A DNA stretch of 64,000 nt, from assembly GCF_014356525.2 (NCBI RefSeq), contig NC_052516.1, positions 31,469,484 to 31,533,483 of the forward strand, written 5' to 3'. The notes beneath the pieces were generated by a model. That model ran no database searches, had not been told where the DNA came from, and worked only from the letters and a program-made list of their open reading frames with translations. Position numbers and translations under genes: made by a program. The stretch is from Nilaparvata lugens. Its lineage: Eukaryota; Arthropoda; Insecta; Hemiptera; Delphacidae. Positions 1 to 10,522 of the stretch are shown here, one piece after another (the stretch's first letter is position 1; every line of letters starts with the position of its first letter).

Positions 1-130
1 AGAGGAATTAAAGAGCAGAATGAAGGAGAACTGAAATGAGAGGAATTACAGAAGAGAAGGAAGGAGAATTGAAATGAGACGAAAAACTGAGGAAAAGGAA
101 GGGAAGTGAAAATGAGTTGGATGAACTTGA
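1..130. repeat. Purine-rich imperfect repeat tract
   Basis: The tract repeats variants of 'gaaggagaattgaaatgag' about five times and is almost pure A/G on the + strand. The reverse strand reads as a Ser/Phe/Leu-rich frame, which is a composition artefact. It looks like a degenerate minisatellite cut by the window edge. Confidence 0.7.
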
Positions 131-795
131 ATCAGTCTGAGCAGGTTCAGAATGAGTGACGCAAATTTGTAACGAAGTGGTTTTCTCATGACGTAGTCGA
201 GACTCAAACTTGATCTCAGGGTCCACAGTTTTGCACGTGTGGATTTTATGCAGAAAATCCAGACTTCTCAAAGACTACTATCATTTTGGAAAACCACAAA
301 ACATCTAGAGTAATAAAATAGAATGACTGATGAAGTGGCGAAGTTTGGACAATAATGTCCACTCCACAACTTAACCACGAAATGAGTGTATGAGTGATTT
401 GTAAACATGGGGTTCCCAAGTTGGTACATATTATTGTGAGACAGTGTTGTTGTATGAAATATCAGAATATCTACTGTTATGTGTCCTGGGATGATTGATC
501 ATGAGACAAATAATCACGAATTTAATGAAATTTCTTAGTTTTACAAGATTGCTTGACTCGTCTTTTTTCATCATCTGCACTCTTCATGGGTTCTCAATTT
601 GATCGATCATTCATTCACTTTCTCCATTGATTCATCCATCATAAATAGAAAAGTTTGTACTAGTATTCATTCCCTCATCATCACCTATAGTCCGTCAGTC
701 GTAAGGCCCATTGACGGCTTAAATTATATATTCAGGAGGTGGGACCTTCCCGCAAGGGACTCCCCACCAACAAAAGCCATACGGATTTACTTTAC
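131..795. other. No gene recognised
   Basis: AT-rich sequence with only short frames lacking family motifs or splice context. A short inverted match (gtcagtcgtaagg / ccattgacggc) near 697-718 is the only local structure noticed. Confidence 0.5.
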
Positions 796-917
796 CTATA
801 GTCCGTGCAAATCTATTTCCAACTTGGGATAGACATGCGCAGCAGAGAAAGAATACAGCGGCAGGGATACAGAGGCGCGATGTTGCCGCTTTGAAGCGGC
901 CAGCGTTCTCCAACTTC
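796..917. repeat. Dispersed repeat, copy of the family at 39,085
   Basis: This segment, running from 'tatagtccgtgcaaat' through 'gatgttgccgctttgaagcggccagcg', matches a diverged copy at about 39,085-39,190 (tatagtccatacaaaat ... gatgttgccatgctaaagcggccagcg). The 39-kb copy begins with a terminal inverted repeat, so this is probably a fragment of the same DNA-transposon family. Confidence 0.6.
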
Positions 918-971
918 ACAGTCAGTCAGTCAGTGAGTGAGTGCCATTTCGCTTTTATATATATATATAGA
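918..971 (-). mobile_element. Helitron 5' end fragment
   Basis: Read on the minus strand it starts TCTATATATATATATAAAAG and continues into a (CACT)/(GACT) tract. That matches the 5' ends of the Helitrons at 27,485 (+) and 58,132 (-). Helitrons begin with TC after a host A, which fits here. The matching 3' end was not found, so this is a fragment, or its body is the unrelated repeat upstream. Confidence 0.65.
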
Positions 972-2043
972 AGATTCTATCAGATTAGACAGGAGTTGGC
1001 AAAAAAAAAATGATGGGATCATATGTTTGTCAAGCTCCATCTAGTGACTGTTCATGTGCTCATGCTACACATGCGAAGTCTCCTGTCTGGAAGCGGTCAG
1101 ACGACTGACAAATTGGCAACTGCGCTTCCACCTATTACTCTATTAATCACTGTAATTAGCTGATCTCCCTCAATTTCTCTGCGCTGCATATTCCTCCAAG
1201 TCTGAAGTAAATTTGCACGGACTGCTTGAAATACTTGAAGAAAGTTGCATTTGTAGATAAATAGATGAATAGAACAAATTGCTAGAGAACGCATCCTGTG
1301 GTTTACTTGATCAAATTTTTGAGTTGTAATTACTCGAATGAAATCAGAAAAATTTTTAGAGTATCAAAGATTTATTAGAAATTGCAGCTTATGAACTGCT
1401 GTATAAATATTATAACTGTATAATATTGTAACTGTAAAAATTATTTTTGTGATATCCAATGTGACAATAATATTTATATAGATAACGTGGACCACACTAT
1501 AGTGGTTTCCCAAGATGATAATGAAAAAAAAAACGGAGAAGAAGAAGAAGAAGAAGAAGAAGAAGAAGGAGGAGGAGGAGGAGCTGGAATCTAGTAGTTT
1601 TGCAAGATAAATGGGTGATAATAATTTGTTTTCCATTGGATATTTCAAAAATTAATTAATCATTAAGTTATTTATTATACATGAAATAATGAATGATCAT
1701 TTATATAAACTCCCTATCCTTTTCCGAGTAACAACATTGAAGATAATTCAGCACAATAATAAAGACAGCAAGTAATTTGAGATAGTATCTTAAATATTAA
1801 TGAAAATCAATAGTATTTAAGATAGTATCTTAAATATTAATGGAAATAAATTGTAACTAGACAGTCCGTATAGTTTAGTCCTCTAGTCACGAATTTTGGA
1901 AGATATTAAATAGATTTGGAATACTGAATAGTAATTTTAGTTTATCAGAGATTGACAATGGTGTAATAACCGAAACCAGTCTTTCTAAGTATCAATAAAT
2001 CTGTGGTTTTTTGACAATTTCTGAGTGTTTTTCATCAACTAAA
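972..2043. other. AT-rich stretch, no gene; local duplications
   Basis: No coding signal was seen. It contains an (AAG)n/(AGG)n tract at about 1,535-1,581. It also has a 42-bp-period tandem duplication at about 1,780-1,845, in which 'agatagtatcttaaatatta' occurs twice. The long Ser/Phe frame on the minus strand at 1,364-1,648 is produced by the AAG tract. Confidence 0.5.
1535..1581. repeat. (AAG)n/(AGG)n microsatellite
   Basis: Perfect GAA triplets pass into GGA triplets over roughly 47 bp. Confidence 0.9.
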
Positions 2044-2045
2044 TA

Positions 2046-3115
2046 CAGTCGAACCTCTGTGTAACGAAGTCGATTATCCCGAGAAAAAATTCGCTGCCGA
2101 GAGGTATTCGTTATTGAGAGGTTCTGTCAAGAAAACTGCCACGATCCTATGGATCTTATAATATCGTATCACGGCGGTAAATAAATGAATATGGTACATA
2201 AAACATATCATCGCGAGCGTAGGTAGGGTACCTATTAGGCCATATTAATATAAAAATTTAAAAATTCATGCTGTTGAAATAACATGTTTTTTTATATTTT
2301 TAGAATGTAATAAGTAAACTCACCAATTTATTTCGAGAAAGCTTGATTTGTACTATTAGTAGAGCTTAATCAAAGTACAGCATACTCTGAAGCAATATTT
2401 TTCAACTTTTTACACTACTATTAGATGGAACGCAAAATACAAAAATGTTGTCAATAACTTCACTATAAATACTATTTATTTATTTTTTTTGGTTTTATAT
2501 TTGAAAAAGTGAGTAATATCGGTTGAATTTTGCATTTGAATAAAACATCATGTTCGATAAACGACTCACATCTATTCAAACAGTCGGACATGTCCGGTTC
2601 ACTATTTTTCAGTTTCAATCCTTGCCTGTTAATTTTGAAAGCCTCTAGAACTTCTTGATCTGACGATTCTTCTCCTCAGGTTCGTCACAGTCATCATCAT
2701 CATAATCAGTTCAAAGAATTGTGAATGTGTGACAAAAGCAAGAATGGGAAAGTCCAGTCGTTCACCTGCCTGGTCTACAAAAATGACAAGCTCTTGGAAT
2801 TCAATTTCCGACATGTGTTTCACCCTCTATTGACTGTCTACCACCCTATCTTCTTCCTACCTGAATTGCCATTATTTTTAGTCTATTGACCTTTCTGCTG
2901 AAATCAAAGAATTCCTTGAAAATGACCGTGTGCTTCCTATACACACTACACTTTGTATGTTGAAGTCAAGAGAAAACTTTGTTGTTTGGAGGTCCGAAAT
3001 TCGTTAAATAGAGGTAAATAAGCAGTAAAAACTCTAAAATGTCATGGAACCAGGTAAAAATTCGTTGTGTAGAGGATTTCGTTAAGTGGAGGTTCGTTAT
3101 AGAGAGGTTCGACTG
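2046..3115. mobile_element. Tigger/pogo-like non-autonomous DNA transposon
   Basis: The left end reads CAGTCGAACCTCTGTGTAA and the right end is its imperfect inverse (GAGAGGTTCGACTG). The inverted region is several tens of bases long and carries the repeated theme 'gttcgttatagagaggttcg'. A TA dinucleotide flanks both ends (2,044-2,045 and 3,116-3,117), the target duplication of the IS630/Tc1/mariner/pogo superfamily. The CAGT(C)GAACCTC terminus is typical of Tigger elements. At about 1.07 kb it is too short for an intact transposase, and no DDE motif was recognised inside. Confidence 0.75.
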
Positions 3116-3119
3116 TAGT

Positions 3120-3840
3120 AATCTTCTTCTTCAACTTCAGTAAAAAAAAATCAAAATCAAAATCATTTATTTGCCAATTATAGAGTAACAATAATGAATA
3201 AAACAAATACTTCATACTTATACAGATAAAAATAAAATTTAACTCAAAATTTAATTGGCGTTGCCAGCAAAACCTAAGTTTGTGTCTAGCAACGAGTACC
3301 AAAGATTTCATTTAATTTAACATAAACATAAAAGATGATTAAACATTTCATTTGAATGGTAGTAATAATAAATAAATAGTTAAATAATAATAATTCTAGT
3401 AATATAATATTGAAAAAATATATAACTTAGTGAAAATAATATCAAAGAAAAAAGTTTTTTTTAATAAAGAAGATTCTAACTGTACATGAGGCGAAAAACA
3501 TTGTTACTTCTGATCCATCTCTCTATATTTTAATGGTTGATTTATTAAATATATCTGAGATTAATTATTGGTCTGGCAAAATATTCATCAATCTATTACT
3601 CATGTATATGAACTGCCTGCGGCATACTGTTAAATTTGTTCTAGGAATGCGGTAATGAGATGATGAACGGAAATTATACGACGGAATGTTAGTTTCAAAG
3701 AGATTTTTATACTTATGAACGGCTAGAATTAAGTTTTTCACGTAAAGTTGTCTCACTGTTAAAACTGGGAACTCTGCAAAAAGGCTATGGCTGGGATATC
3801 GTCTTGGTCTTCCAAGTGCAGCTTTTAAAATATATCTTTG
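3120..3840 (-). pseudogene. LINE (CR1/Jockey group) 3' fragment, C-terminus of ORF2
   Basis: On the minus strand a broken frame over about 3,830-3,565 has the look of the region after the reverse transcriptase in non-LTR retrotransposons. It contains a GRPRRYPSHSLFAEFPVLTV stretch, then RQLYVKNLILAVHKYKNLFE, an arginine-rich SYNFRSSSHYRIPRTN segment and a final SNRLMNILPDQ. An AT-rich 3' untranslated part with a (TTTGAT)n-like tail ends near 3,145. It is a typical 5'-truncated copy. Clade assignment rests on memory of family patterns and is tentative. Confidence 0.65.
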
Positions 3841-3869
3841 AATTACGGAGTCATTACGAATTACGAATT

Positions 3870-4060
3870 AGTCATTCGATTAGAAGGCAGGTTCCCATCG
3901 TTTTCTGTCCAGAGCTGTACTTTTCAGTTGGATGTAGCTCTGGGTCCCTTGATCTTTGGTAATTTACTCTGGATATTGTCCATTGTCCAATTATTATACC
4001 TTCCGTGGATCCGTTATGTCTAATTAGAGGGCCAAGCCAAGAATGCCGTCTGTCCTTCAG
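3870..4060. repeat. Dispersed repeat, copy of the family at 54,322
   Basis: The run containing 'tgtccagagctgtacttttc' and 'agttggatgtagctctgg' recurs almost unchanged at about 54,335-54,410. The element type is unknown; no terminal repeats were identified. Confidence 0.7.
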
Positions 4061-4621
4061 AATAAGAAGCAAAGGCGATCGCTCTTTCAGTAATAGAGAA
4101 ATAGTGAATAGTAATTGAAATAGTAAAAACACTGTCTCTAATTCTCGAGGAACAAATTTCAGCGTTCAAAAATCAATTTTCCGCCTCCAATAAACATGAA
4201 ATAAGACAATAAAAATTCCACAGCCACACAAAGCACTTCAATTTTAAACGGTGGCCAAATTAACAATTATGGGAAACTTCAGCCTTTACCGGCTTCTGGT
4301 TGATTAAAAAATAATTTCAATACGAAAATCCAACATTTAAATGCTAATGGGAACCAGTAACGTTTTATGTAAGCGGCTTATAACAATTGAGATTTTAAGC
4401 TAAAGACTTGCTGTTTGAGTTTACACTCCATTTAAATTCCTTTGAATATATTGTGTTGAATTGCAGCTTATAACAATTGGATTTTTTGCGACAAAACTAC
4501 TGTTTAAATTCACACTTTATCTCAATTCCTCAATATATTATAATATATTCAAATACTAAATATATATTATATATAATATTATGTGAGTAGTATGCGGAAT
4601 TGATTATAGTTTTATGAGAGA
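4061..4621. other. No gene or repeat recognised
   Basis: AT-rich sequence. The words 'gcttataacaattg' occur twice (about 4,376 and 4,466), suggesting an old local duplication of roughly 90 bp period. Confidence 0.5.
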
Positions 4622-5457
4622 CTAGCAGGTTACCCGTGCTCCGCGAGGGTCTGATTAAATAAATCAAATCAAATCAAATAATTTTTATTTTGACAGTATA
4701 GCATAATACATACAATAAATAAAATGAGACACGTTTGAATTAACAATAATGAATGGATACTGCAATTTGTTTAAGATTATCTCGAAGATAATAGGCCTAA
4801 TAGAAAGTCAAAATAAAAAATACTACTTGCTGAATTAAAACAAATTCGCTCGCAAGTAGGAGTATCAATAACAAAAAAAAATTTTTCTTGATGCTACATT
4901 CACACACAGCTTCACACACACGGCTTTATATGTGTTTTTATAGGTGGAGCCCCAACAGGTTATTCCGTAGTTCAACTTAGAATCTACAAGAGCAAAATAC
5001 AATTGTCTTAAAACCGGTTGAGGTAAAAGTTTCTAAGAAAGTAGAATTTTCTTAAAAGTATCAAAAGATATGTTTTAAATTACACATATGGTGGGTCCAT
5101 GTGAGCCTCATCTAACAATACACCAAGATATCTTACACTGTCAGATTGCTGTACTATTGGCAATCACAATTAACTGATCACATGCGTAATTATGAAATTT
5201 AAGCGTTGAAGGAAATTGCCAAGATGTGGTTAATGTAAAAAGCAAATATTTGGTTTTGGATACTTGACAAACTGAAAATTTGACGTAATGGAATCTTGGA
5301 AAATTGAAAATAGGTATATAACCATCCTTGGTTAATTAAGAATCATTATGCAGAATTTCAAGTTAATAAGTTGAGTAGTTCAGATGTGATGAGGCGTCAA
5401 ACATAATTTAATTCTCCTATCCCGTACGTGTATAAGAACTGCCTTTATTATAGTATT
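4622..5457 (-). mobile_element. Mini-Helitron interrupted by a LINE-like tail
   Basis: The left edge, CTAGCAGGTTACCCGTGCTC after an A, is the reverse of a Helitron 3' end. The right part (acgtgtataagaactgcctttattatag) is the reverse of the 5' end seen complete at 55,216 and 56,041. The shared core includes 'gatgcgtca' variants. Relative to those ~225-bp copies, about 600 bp at 4,662-5,258 are extra. That insert begins with (aatca)n and ...tttattttgacag and resembles an antisense LINE 3' end. The element is non-autonomous and carries no Rep/helicase. Confidence 0.7.
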
Positions 5458-6084
5458 TAACTGTCATGAAAGTAGTTCTTTATTGAACTGTTATTTCAGA
5501 CAATATTTGGAGCAAAATTGGTATTTATTAGTTTGTATAACTATAGTGAGATTGGGTACGGACTGTCAGTATTTCTAATAAGGAATATTGAATGCTTGAC
5601 GTTCAATCAATGCTGACAATTTTCAGAGATTCTCACTATAGAGATTGTTTTATTGTTATAGTATGATAAAATGAGCTTTATAGAATAATAAATTGAATAA
5701 TGGATTATGCTTTCAATTTAGTGACATTAGTATAATAAATAGATGATTTGGAATGAATAAAGATGATAGTGAGTTCCCCTTATTTTAGGGTGGATTCCGA
5801 ACAACCTTCATCTATAATATAATAGATGAGGATGAAACATTTTCTATCGGAGAAAACTTTTTATCTTCGATCTTCAATGAGCTTTTTTGATCAACAATGT
5901 ATCGAAAAATCATGATAATAGTACAATCACGATAATTAGGATTCTCTAATCACAATAAATTAATGTCAGCAATAGTATCAATTTCAATAGATTCTATATA
6001 ATATATAATAGAGTATTGAAGAGTGTAAATTGTATTTTTAAAAGTGAAAGTGACATAACCAACATTTTGATTTGGACAGTATAG
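5458..6084. other. No gene recognised
   Basis: AT-rich, stop-dense in all frames, no motif or repeat partner seen within the window. Confidence 0.45.
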
Positions 6085-6180
6085 TAATTGGAAACGGGAC
6101 AGTTTTGGGCATGAGCCTGTTGGGCCTCTCCTCAAGTATTTGTACACAATGTGATAAAGAAATAAATAAACGAATAAATT
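6085..6180 (+). repeat. Retroelement 3' end, sense copy
   Basis: From 'gggacagttttgggcatgag' to (aaataaataaa) this matches, in inverse orientation, the segment at about 46,262-46,380. Such a tail with AATAAA-like repeats suggests the 3' end of a LINE family. Confidence 0.6.
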
Positions 6181-6632
6181 AATTTTGAAGTATTTGTTTC
6201 AATTTTCAAGCCTTGATTTCGTTTTTTTATTGAGTGAACAGTATCATCTCACTCCACACTCCCATATTCAAATCCTTCGCTTCAATAGATACCGTATACC
6301 ACAATCAGCTATTTTCCATGGGAGGCGGTGACTAGGCAAAGAATCGGCAACGAAGATCTCCCATCTTTCTCTACTGCCATTATAACGTGAACCTCACTAT
6401 GAGCGTCATATCTGCAACAATCGTAGACATCAATCTGAGGACAAACGCTTCTGAAAACTCCACCCAGTACCTGCTGCAGCCTGGTGGCAGAATTTGGAAA
6501 TAATGATCCTTGACTTGTTGACCAATCAGGAGAGAGCAGGCGTGGCTTAGAACCAACCAAGAGCTACGAGTAGAAGTGACACAGTAAGTGCTGTCGTCTA
6601 GTGACAGAATCTAGAAAAACATCTCACTTGTG
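6181..6632. other. Non-coding; contains a MITE-end fragment
   Basis: The words 'ctgccattataacgtgaacctcacta' lie at about 6,375-6,400 (split here only to describe them). They are the inverted end of the MITE at 42,232-42,613. No partner end was found before the assembly gap. Confidence 0.55.
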
Positions 6633-6732
6633 NNNNNNNNNNNNNNNNNNNNNNNNNNNNNNNNNNNNNNNNNNNNNNNNNNNNNNNNNNNNNNNNNNNN
6701 NNNNNNNNNNNNNNNNNNNNNNNNNNNNNNNN
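6633..6732. other. Assembly gap (100 N)
   Basis: Exactly 100 N, the conventional placeholder for a gap of unknown size. Reading frames running through it have no meaning. Confidence 0.99.
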
Positions 6733-6839
6733 ATTACAAGGAAGATTCTTCTCTTTGCTTATTCGAATCATATCAAGAGTTTCCTCTTTGTTTCTTTTTC
6801 AATCTAAACATATTAAAAACAACAAAAAAATCAGTCAAT

Positions 6840-7777
6840 ACAGAGTGTTTAGGAACTCCCTACCAAATACTGTAGGGCATTTTCCTGGGTAAAAAACATG
6901 CTAAATATCATATTTAAATTGTCAGGAAGTCTCCAGTTACTCACACAGCGGCTATTTCGCTTTTTTGACTTATTTTTTTTCTAAATAATGGTAGTTGAAC
7001 ATATGAAATTGAAACTTTGCACAATCATTATTATAACAACTAGACAAAGCTACAATAAATTATGATAATTTTTCAAATTCATAAAACAAATAATGTGGCC
7101 ATTTAAAATTTTGTTTCTCAAATAACTCAGAAACTGTTGGTTTTACAAAAACTTTGGAAGAATAACTTTTCTTAGTAAATTCAATTGTTTATTGATTGGT
7201 ACCAGATTCTTCAAGATTGGACCAATTGGTCAACTGAAATTTGGCAGCTTTAGTTGTTGGTTTAGTGGTTGGCACCTTTACAGGGTTATGTAACATTATT
7301 TTATTGTTTGAAATGACCTAAAATCGCTTACTATAAACATGCAATGCAAATAGAGATTTTTGCATAATTGAAGCGACTCTATATGCCTTGGTTTGCACTG
7401 CAACCAATTAAGTGGTCACCTATCACTAAGACTACCATATCTCAGTTAAATTGGTCCAATCTTGAAAAATCAGTACCAATCGACAGGTAATTAAATTATT
7501 ATTTGAGAAACAAAAATTTAAATGGCCGTCATTTTGTTTTATTAATTTTAATAATTATCGTAATTTGTGTAGCTTTGTCTAGTTCTTATAAATGATTGTG
7601 CTAAGTTTCAATTTCATATGTTCAACCATTATTTAGAGAAAAAAAGTGAAAAAAGCAAAATTACCCACTGTGTGAGTAACGGAAGACTTCGGTACAATTT
7701 AAGTATGTTATTTAGATATGTTTTTGCCAGGAACAATATGCCCAAGAGTATTGGTAGGAAATTCGTGAACACTCTGT
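6840..7777. mobile_element. Long fold-back element ending ACAGAGTGTT
   Basis: Nearly the whole element is one inverted repeat. 'ctcacacagcggctatttcgctttttt' near 6,940 faces its complement near 7,655-7,680. 'agattggaccaattg' near 7,212 faces 'caatcttgaa' near 7,455. The arms are over 280 bp, diverged by substitutions and indels. The ends are ACAGAGTGTTTAGGAA and its complement. There is no coding capacity, and no target duplication could be fixed. Confidence 0.85.
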
Positions 7778-7811
7778 CTATGTGTAGCACATAACAGACA
7801 CTTTAGAGTTT

Positions 7812-8033
7812 AAGGCCCGCCGCAAAGTGGACCCCCACGCTAATCCACGAAAAGCAAACCACACCCGTGGGATGTTTTGTAAACCATTGCTAGGCTTCTC
7901 TATACATCTGTGTAATACATGCAATGAATAACCACTTGTCAGCTGATTGATTATGAATAATTCCAAAGCAATAGTTTACAAAACATCCCACGGTATGGGT
8001 TACTTTTCGTGGATCTACTTTGCGGCGGGCCTT
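7812..8033. mobile_element. MITE with ~70-bp terminal inverted repeats
   Basis: The left end AAGGCCCGCCGCAAAGT pairs with ACTTTGCGGCGGGCCTT at the right. Pairing continues inward through 'ccacgaaaag' and 'gtgggatgttttgtaaac'. A short TT(A)-like flank on both sides would fit a PIF/Harbinger-type 3-bp duplication, but this is not certain. Confidence 0.85.
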
Positions 8034-8039
8034 ATTATA

Positions 8040-8639
8040 CTAATATATACAGGAAACATGACACATATATACTTGAGAACAGTTAAAAACCTCCATAATA
8101 CAGAATATTTCTGTGACTAAGTCACCTTGTCCAACTGGTGAGTTGTAGTAGTAGTCATAACTACCTTCCATACTTGCCAATTCAATGATGCTAATAAAAA
8201 TGAAATAATGAGCATAATAATTATTAGTGACCCAGAAGAACTCGCTCATGAACTGTTGTATTAAAATCTTTGAAACCCGCAACTTTTAATTATACATCAG
8301 AGATGGTGAAAATTATGGAAACAACAAAATATTTCTTTTAAAAGAATAATTTGACAGTATGTTTTATTGGGTATGGTATCCTATTTGAAATGAAAAATAA
8401 TTCTTCAAAAACTACTCGCTTCAACATCCTTGTCCATCATATGAATCCAAATTCATTTTTTCAAATGAGAATGTGGTCATGTGATACATGATTTCGATAC
8501 AGATTTTCAAGAGAAAAATGAATGGTGAGAACCGCACATTGATATTTCAACCTGTATCAGTTTGTTGATGTAAAAAGTGTGAACTATGTTGTATAGTTAC
8601 AACGATGTATACTTGAATGAGGTAATTGACGTCGAGCAA
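8040..8639. repeat. Dispersed repeat related to 42,640 and to the 30.5-kb fold-back units
   Basis: 'gaagaactcgctcatgaact' at about 8,228 recurs at about 42,643. 'atgtggtcatgtgatacatg' at about 8,470 resembles 'aggtggtcatgcaatacatg' in each unit of the fold-back at 30,488-31,677. No gene seen. Confidence 0.65.
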
Positions 8640-8879
8640 CATATTGGTACGGATTGTTGTTCTGTGATGTAGTGCAGGGGGAGGGTAGCCTACATGTACG
8701 GAGAAAAGGCTCTTTCTCAATAGGATTTCTAATTTACAGTCTGATTTGGAGAAAAATAGGTGTTTGATATTAGATATGAAGACTAATGTGGGAAGGCCAA
8801 GTCAGTACTGAACAGTTTTCTTAATGCATGTTCCATGATGAGCTCAGTTTTTAATGGAGTAGGAACTATAGAAACAATT

Positions 8880-9505
8880 ATCAGATTGAAAATGTTTCTC
8901 CTGATAATGACATTCTTGTTGAAGACTCTTCAAGTGTTTGGCTGTGGGGTGACAGCCATGTGAAAGGCATAAGGGAGTTGATGGATAGGAAGTCAGCCTC
9001 TAACCTCAAGTTCAAGTCATTGCTTCTACTAGCGCAACGATAATTAATCATGGATGGTATTTTGTCATCATTTGAGCTTGGCACAATGAAACAAGATGAT
9101 ATGTTGTTCTTATAGGGGGAACAAATAGCTTAATGACACCTCTACGGAGATAGACATTTATAATGTATAATGAAGCTCCGTAAAAGTAAGTACTCTGAGG
9201 AACAATAAGTTAGGGTTGATTCTTTCGACAATACCATACAGGTATGATCTGCAGTGGGGTCGCATATGAACAAGTGTATAGGTCTTTTAATGAAGCTGTT
9301 TGTTCAATTTCCCAAGAGTTTTCTCTGAGTATGCTAAGCATATGGAGCTACCAGGCGAGATTCACACTCGGCATGGGCTGCATCTTAATAGGCATGGGAA
9401 AATAAGACTTGCAAATGAGTTATTGAATTTACTATCAGGATCTATTCAGACGTATGACGTGGCCCCCAGTCTTGTCAATCAAATCAGCTTTTTCTTCAAG
9501 CAATG
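8880..9505 (+). pseudogene. LINE ORF1, SGNH-esterase-like domain (broken)
   Basis: SGNH hydrolase motifs appear in order but in shifting frames. WGDSHVKG (GDSH block) is at about 8,943-8,966, IGGTNS is near 9,110, and TRHGLHLNRHGKIRLA (catalytic Asp/His block, here HGLH) is at about 9,362-9,410. A short coiled-coil-like segment (RISNLQSDLEKN) lies upstream near 8,722-8,760. ORF1 esterase domains of this kind are known from CR1-clade LINEs, which is the main reason for that clade call. Frame changes between the blocks show decay or assembly indels. Confidence 0.7.
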
Positions 9506-9739
9506 ACTGTTCATTTGTGGTGTTGAGAGTGTAATAATTTGTCAGTTTGATCACAGGTGGAGTTTGTGAGATGAGATTGAATTCAAATCCAGTCTTACAG
9601 ATACCAGTCATTACGAAGCCCAGGTCTTTTTTAGAAGAAGCAAAGCCATAGAAATCCATGTATAGAGTATATTGTTGACTCAGGTAATCAAGTTAAATAT
9701 AAAATGATCAGAATTACGACAATTTAATACTAGTATTTT

Positions 9740-10266
9740 CCATTGGAACGTTCAAAGCATCAGAAATAAGCTTGACTCTGTTGAATATCAACTTAAAGAC
9801 TTGAATGTGGACATTGCTTGTATAGTAGAAACATGGTTGGAGTCAGAGGAGGCTGACTTGTATGGAATTAATGGCTTTTCAATTGGGAATGCTTATTGTA
9901 GGGTCACCAGGAAACATGGGGGGGGGGTGCCTATCTATGTGAAAAATGGACTAGATTTTGAAAGGCTTGAGAGCATAAATCAGATGTCAATAGAGATGGT
10001 TTTAGAGGCGACAGCTATCCATTAGTGCATTCAATACAATAGTTTTAGCTTTATATAGACCAACTCTGAAAACATAATTTTAACATATTCCTGGATAGAT
10101 TAAGTTGTATATTGGAAATGTCTTGAAATAGCCAATAACATAATTTATGTGCTGATTTCAATTATGATTTTATAAGCAATGACAATAATATTAAAGGATT
10201 GAAGGACTATTGTTTCTTTTGGTGACAATGAGTTATAACAATATACCAGACCTAATTCACTTGTTC
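9740..10266 (+). pseudogene. LINE ORF2, N-terminal half of APE-type endonuclease
   Basis: The 74-residue frame at 9,801-10,025 includes DIACIVETWLESEEADLYGI, carrying the catalytic Glu of the APE-like endonuclease in the usual (Q/V)ETW context. KHGGGVPIYVKNGL follows, as in many LINE endonucleases. Downstream, out of frame, comes CADFNYDF, corresponding to the conserved (G/A)DFN motif. The reading is cut at 10,266 by the BEL/Pao LTR, and the missing SDH end lies at 22,955. Confidence 0.8.
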
Positions 10267-10522
10267 TGGCCAGAGAACTCGAATTGTAGTGCCGAATGCC
10301 AGACTGTATTTCTGCCAATAGCAGGCTTGTGTTTTTGCGTTGGCGCAGTCCTTCCTGCTGCTTTGGCATGTTGCGATTTGGAGTCGTCCTTGTTTGTCAG
10401 TTTGTCTCATTACCCCGTTGTTGTGCAAGACCGAATTTGGTTTGTCATGTAATTTGATCAGAATTTCTGTAAATAATGTTTGAGTGTCGGTAGTGAATTA
10501 TTGAAATAACAGCCGTAAATAG
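10267..10522 (+). repeat. BEL/Pao left LTR, first part
   Basis: Aligns with 22,310-22,567 of the right LTR ('ccagactgtatttctgcc', 'ccccgttgttgtgcaagacc' in both). It breaks at ...GTAAATAG, where the inner element has duplicated ATAG. Confidence 0.9.

Noticed and set aside
1364..1648. 94-residue Ser/Phe-rich minus-strand frame
   Set aside because: Produced by the (AAG)n tract; no splice or family context.
6601..6875. Frames running through N at the gap
   Set aside because: Most of their length is unknown bases.
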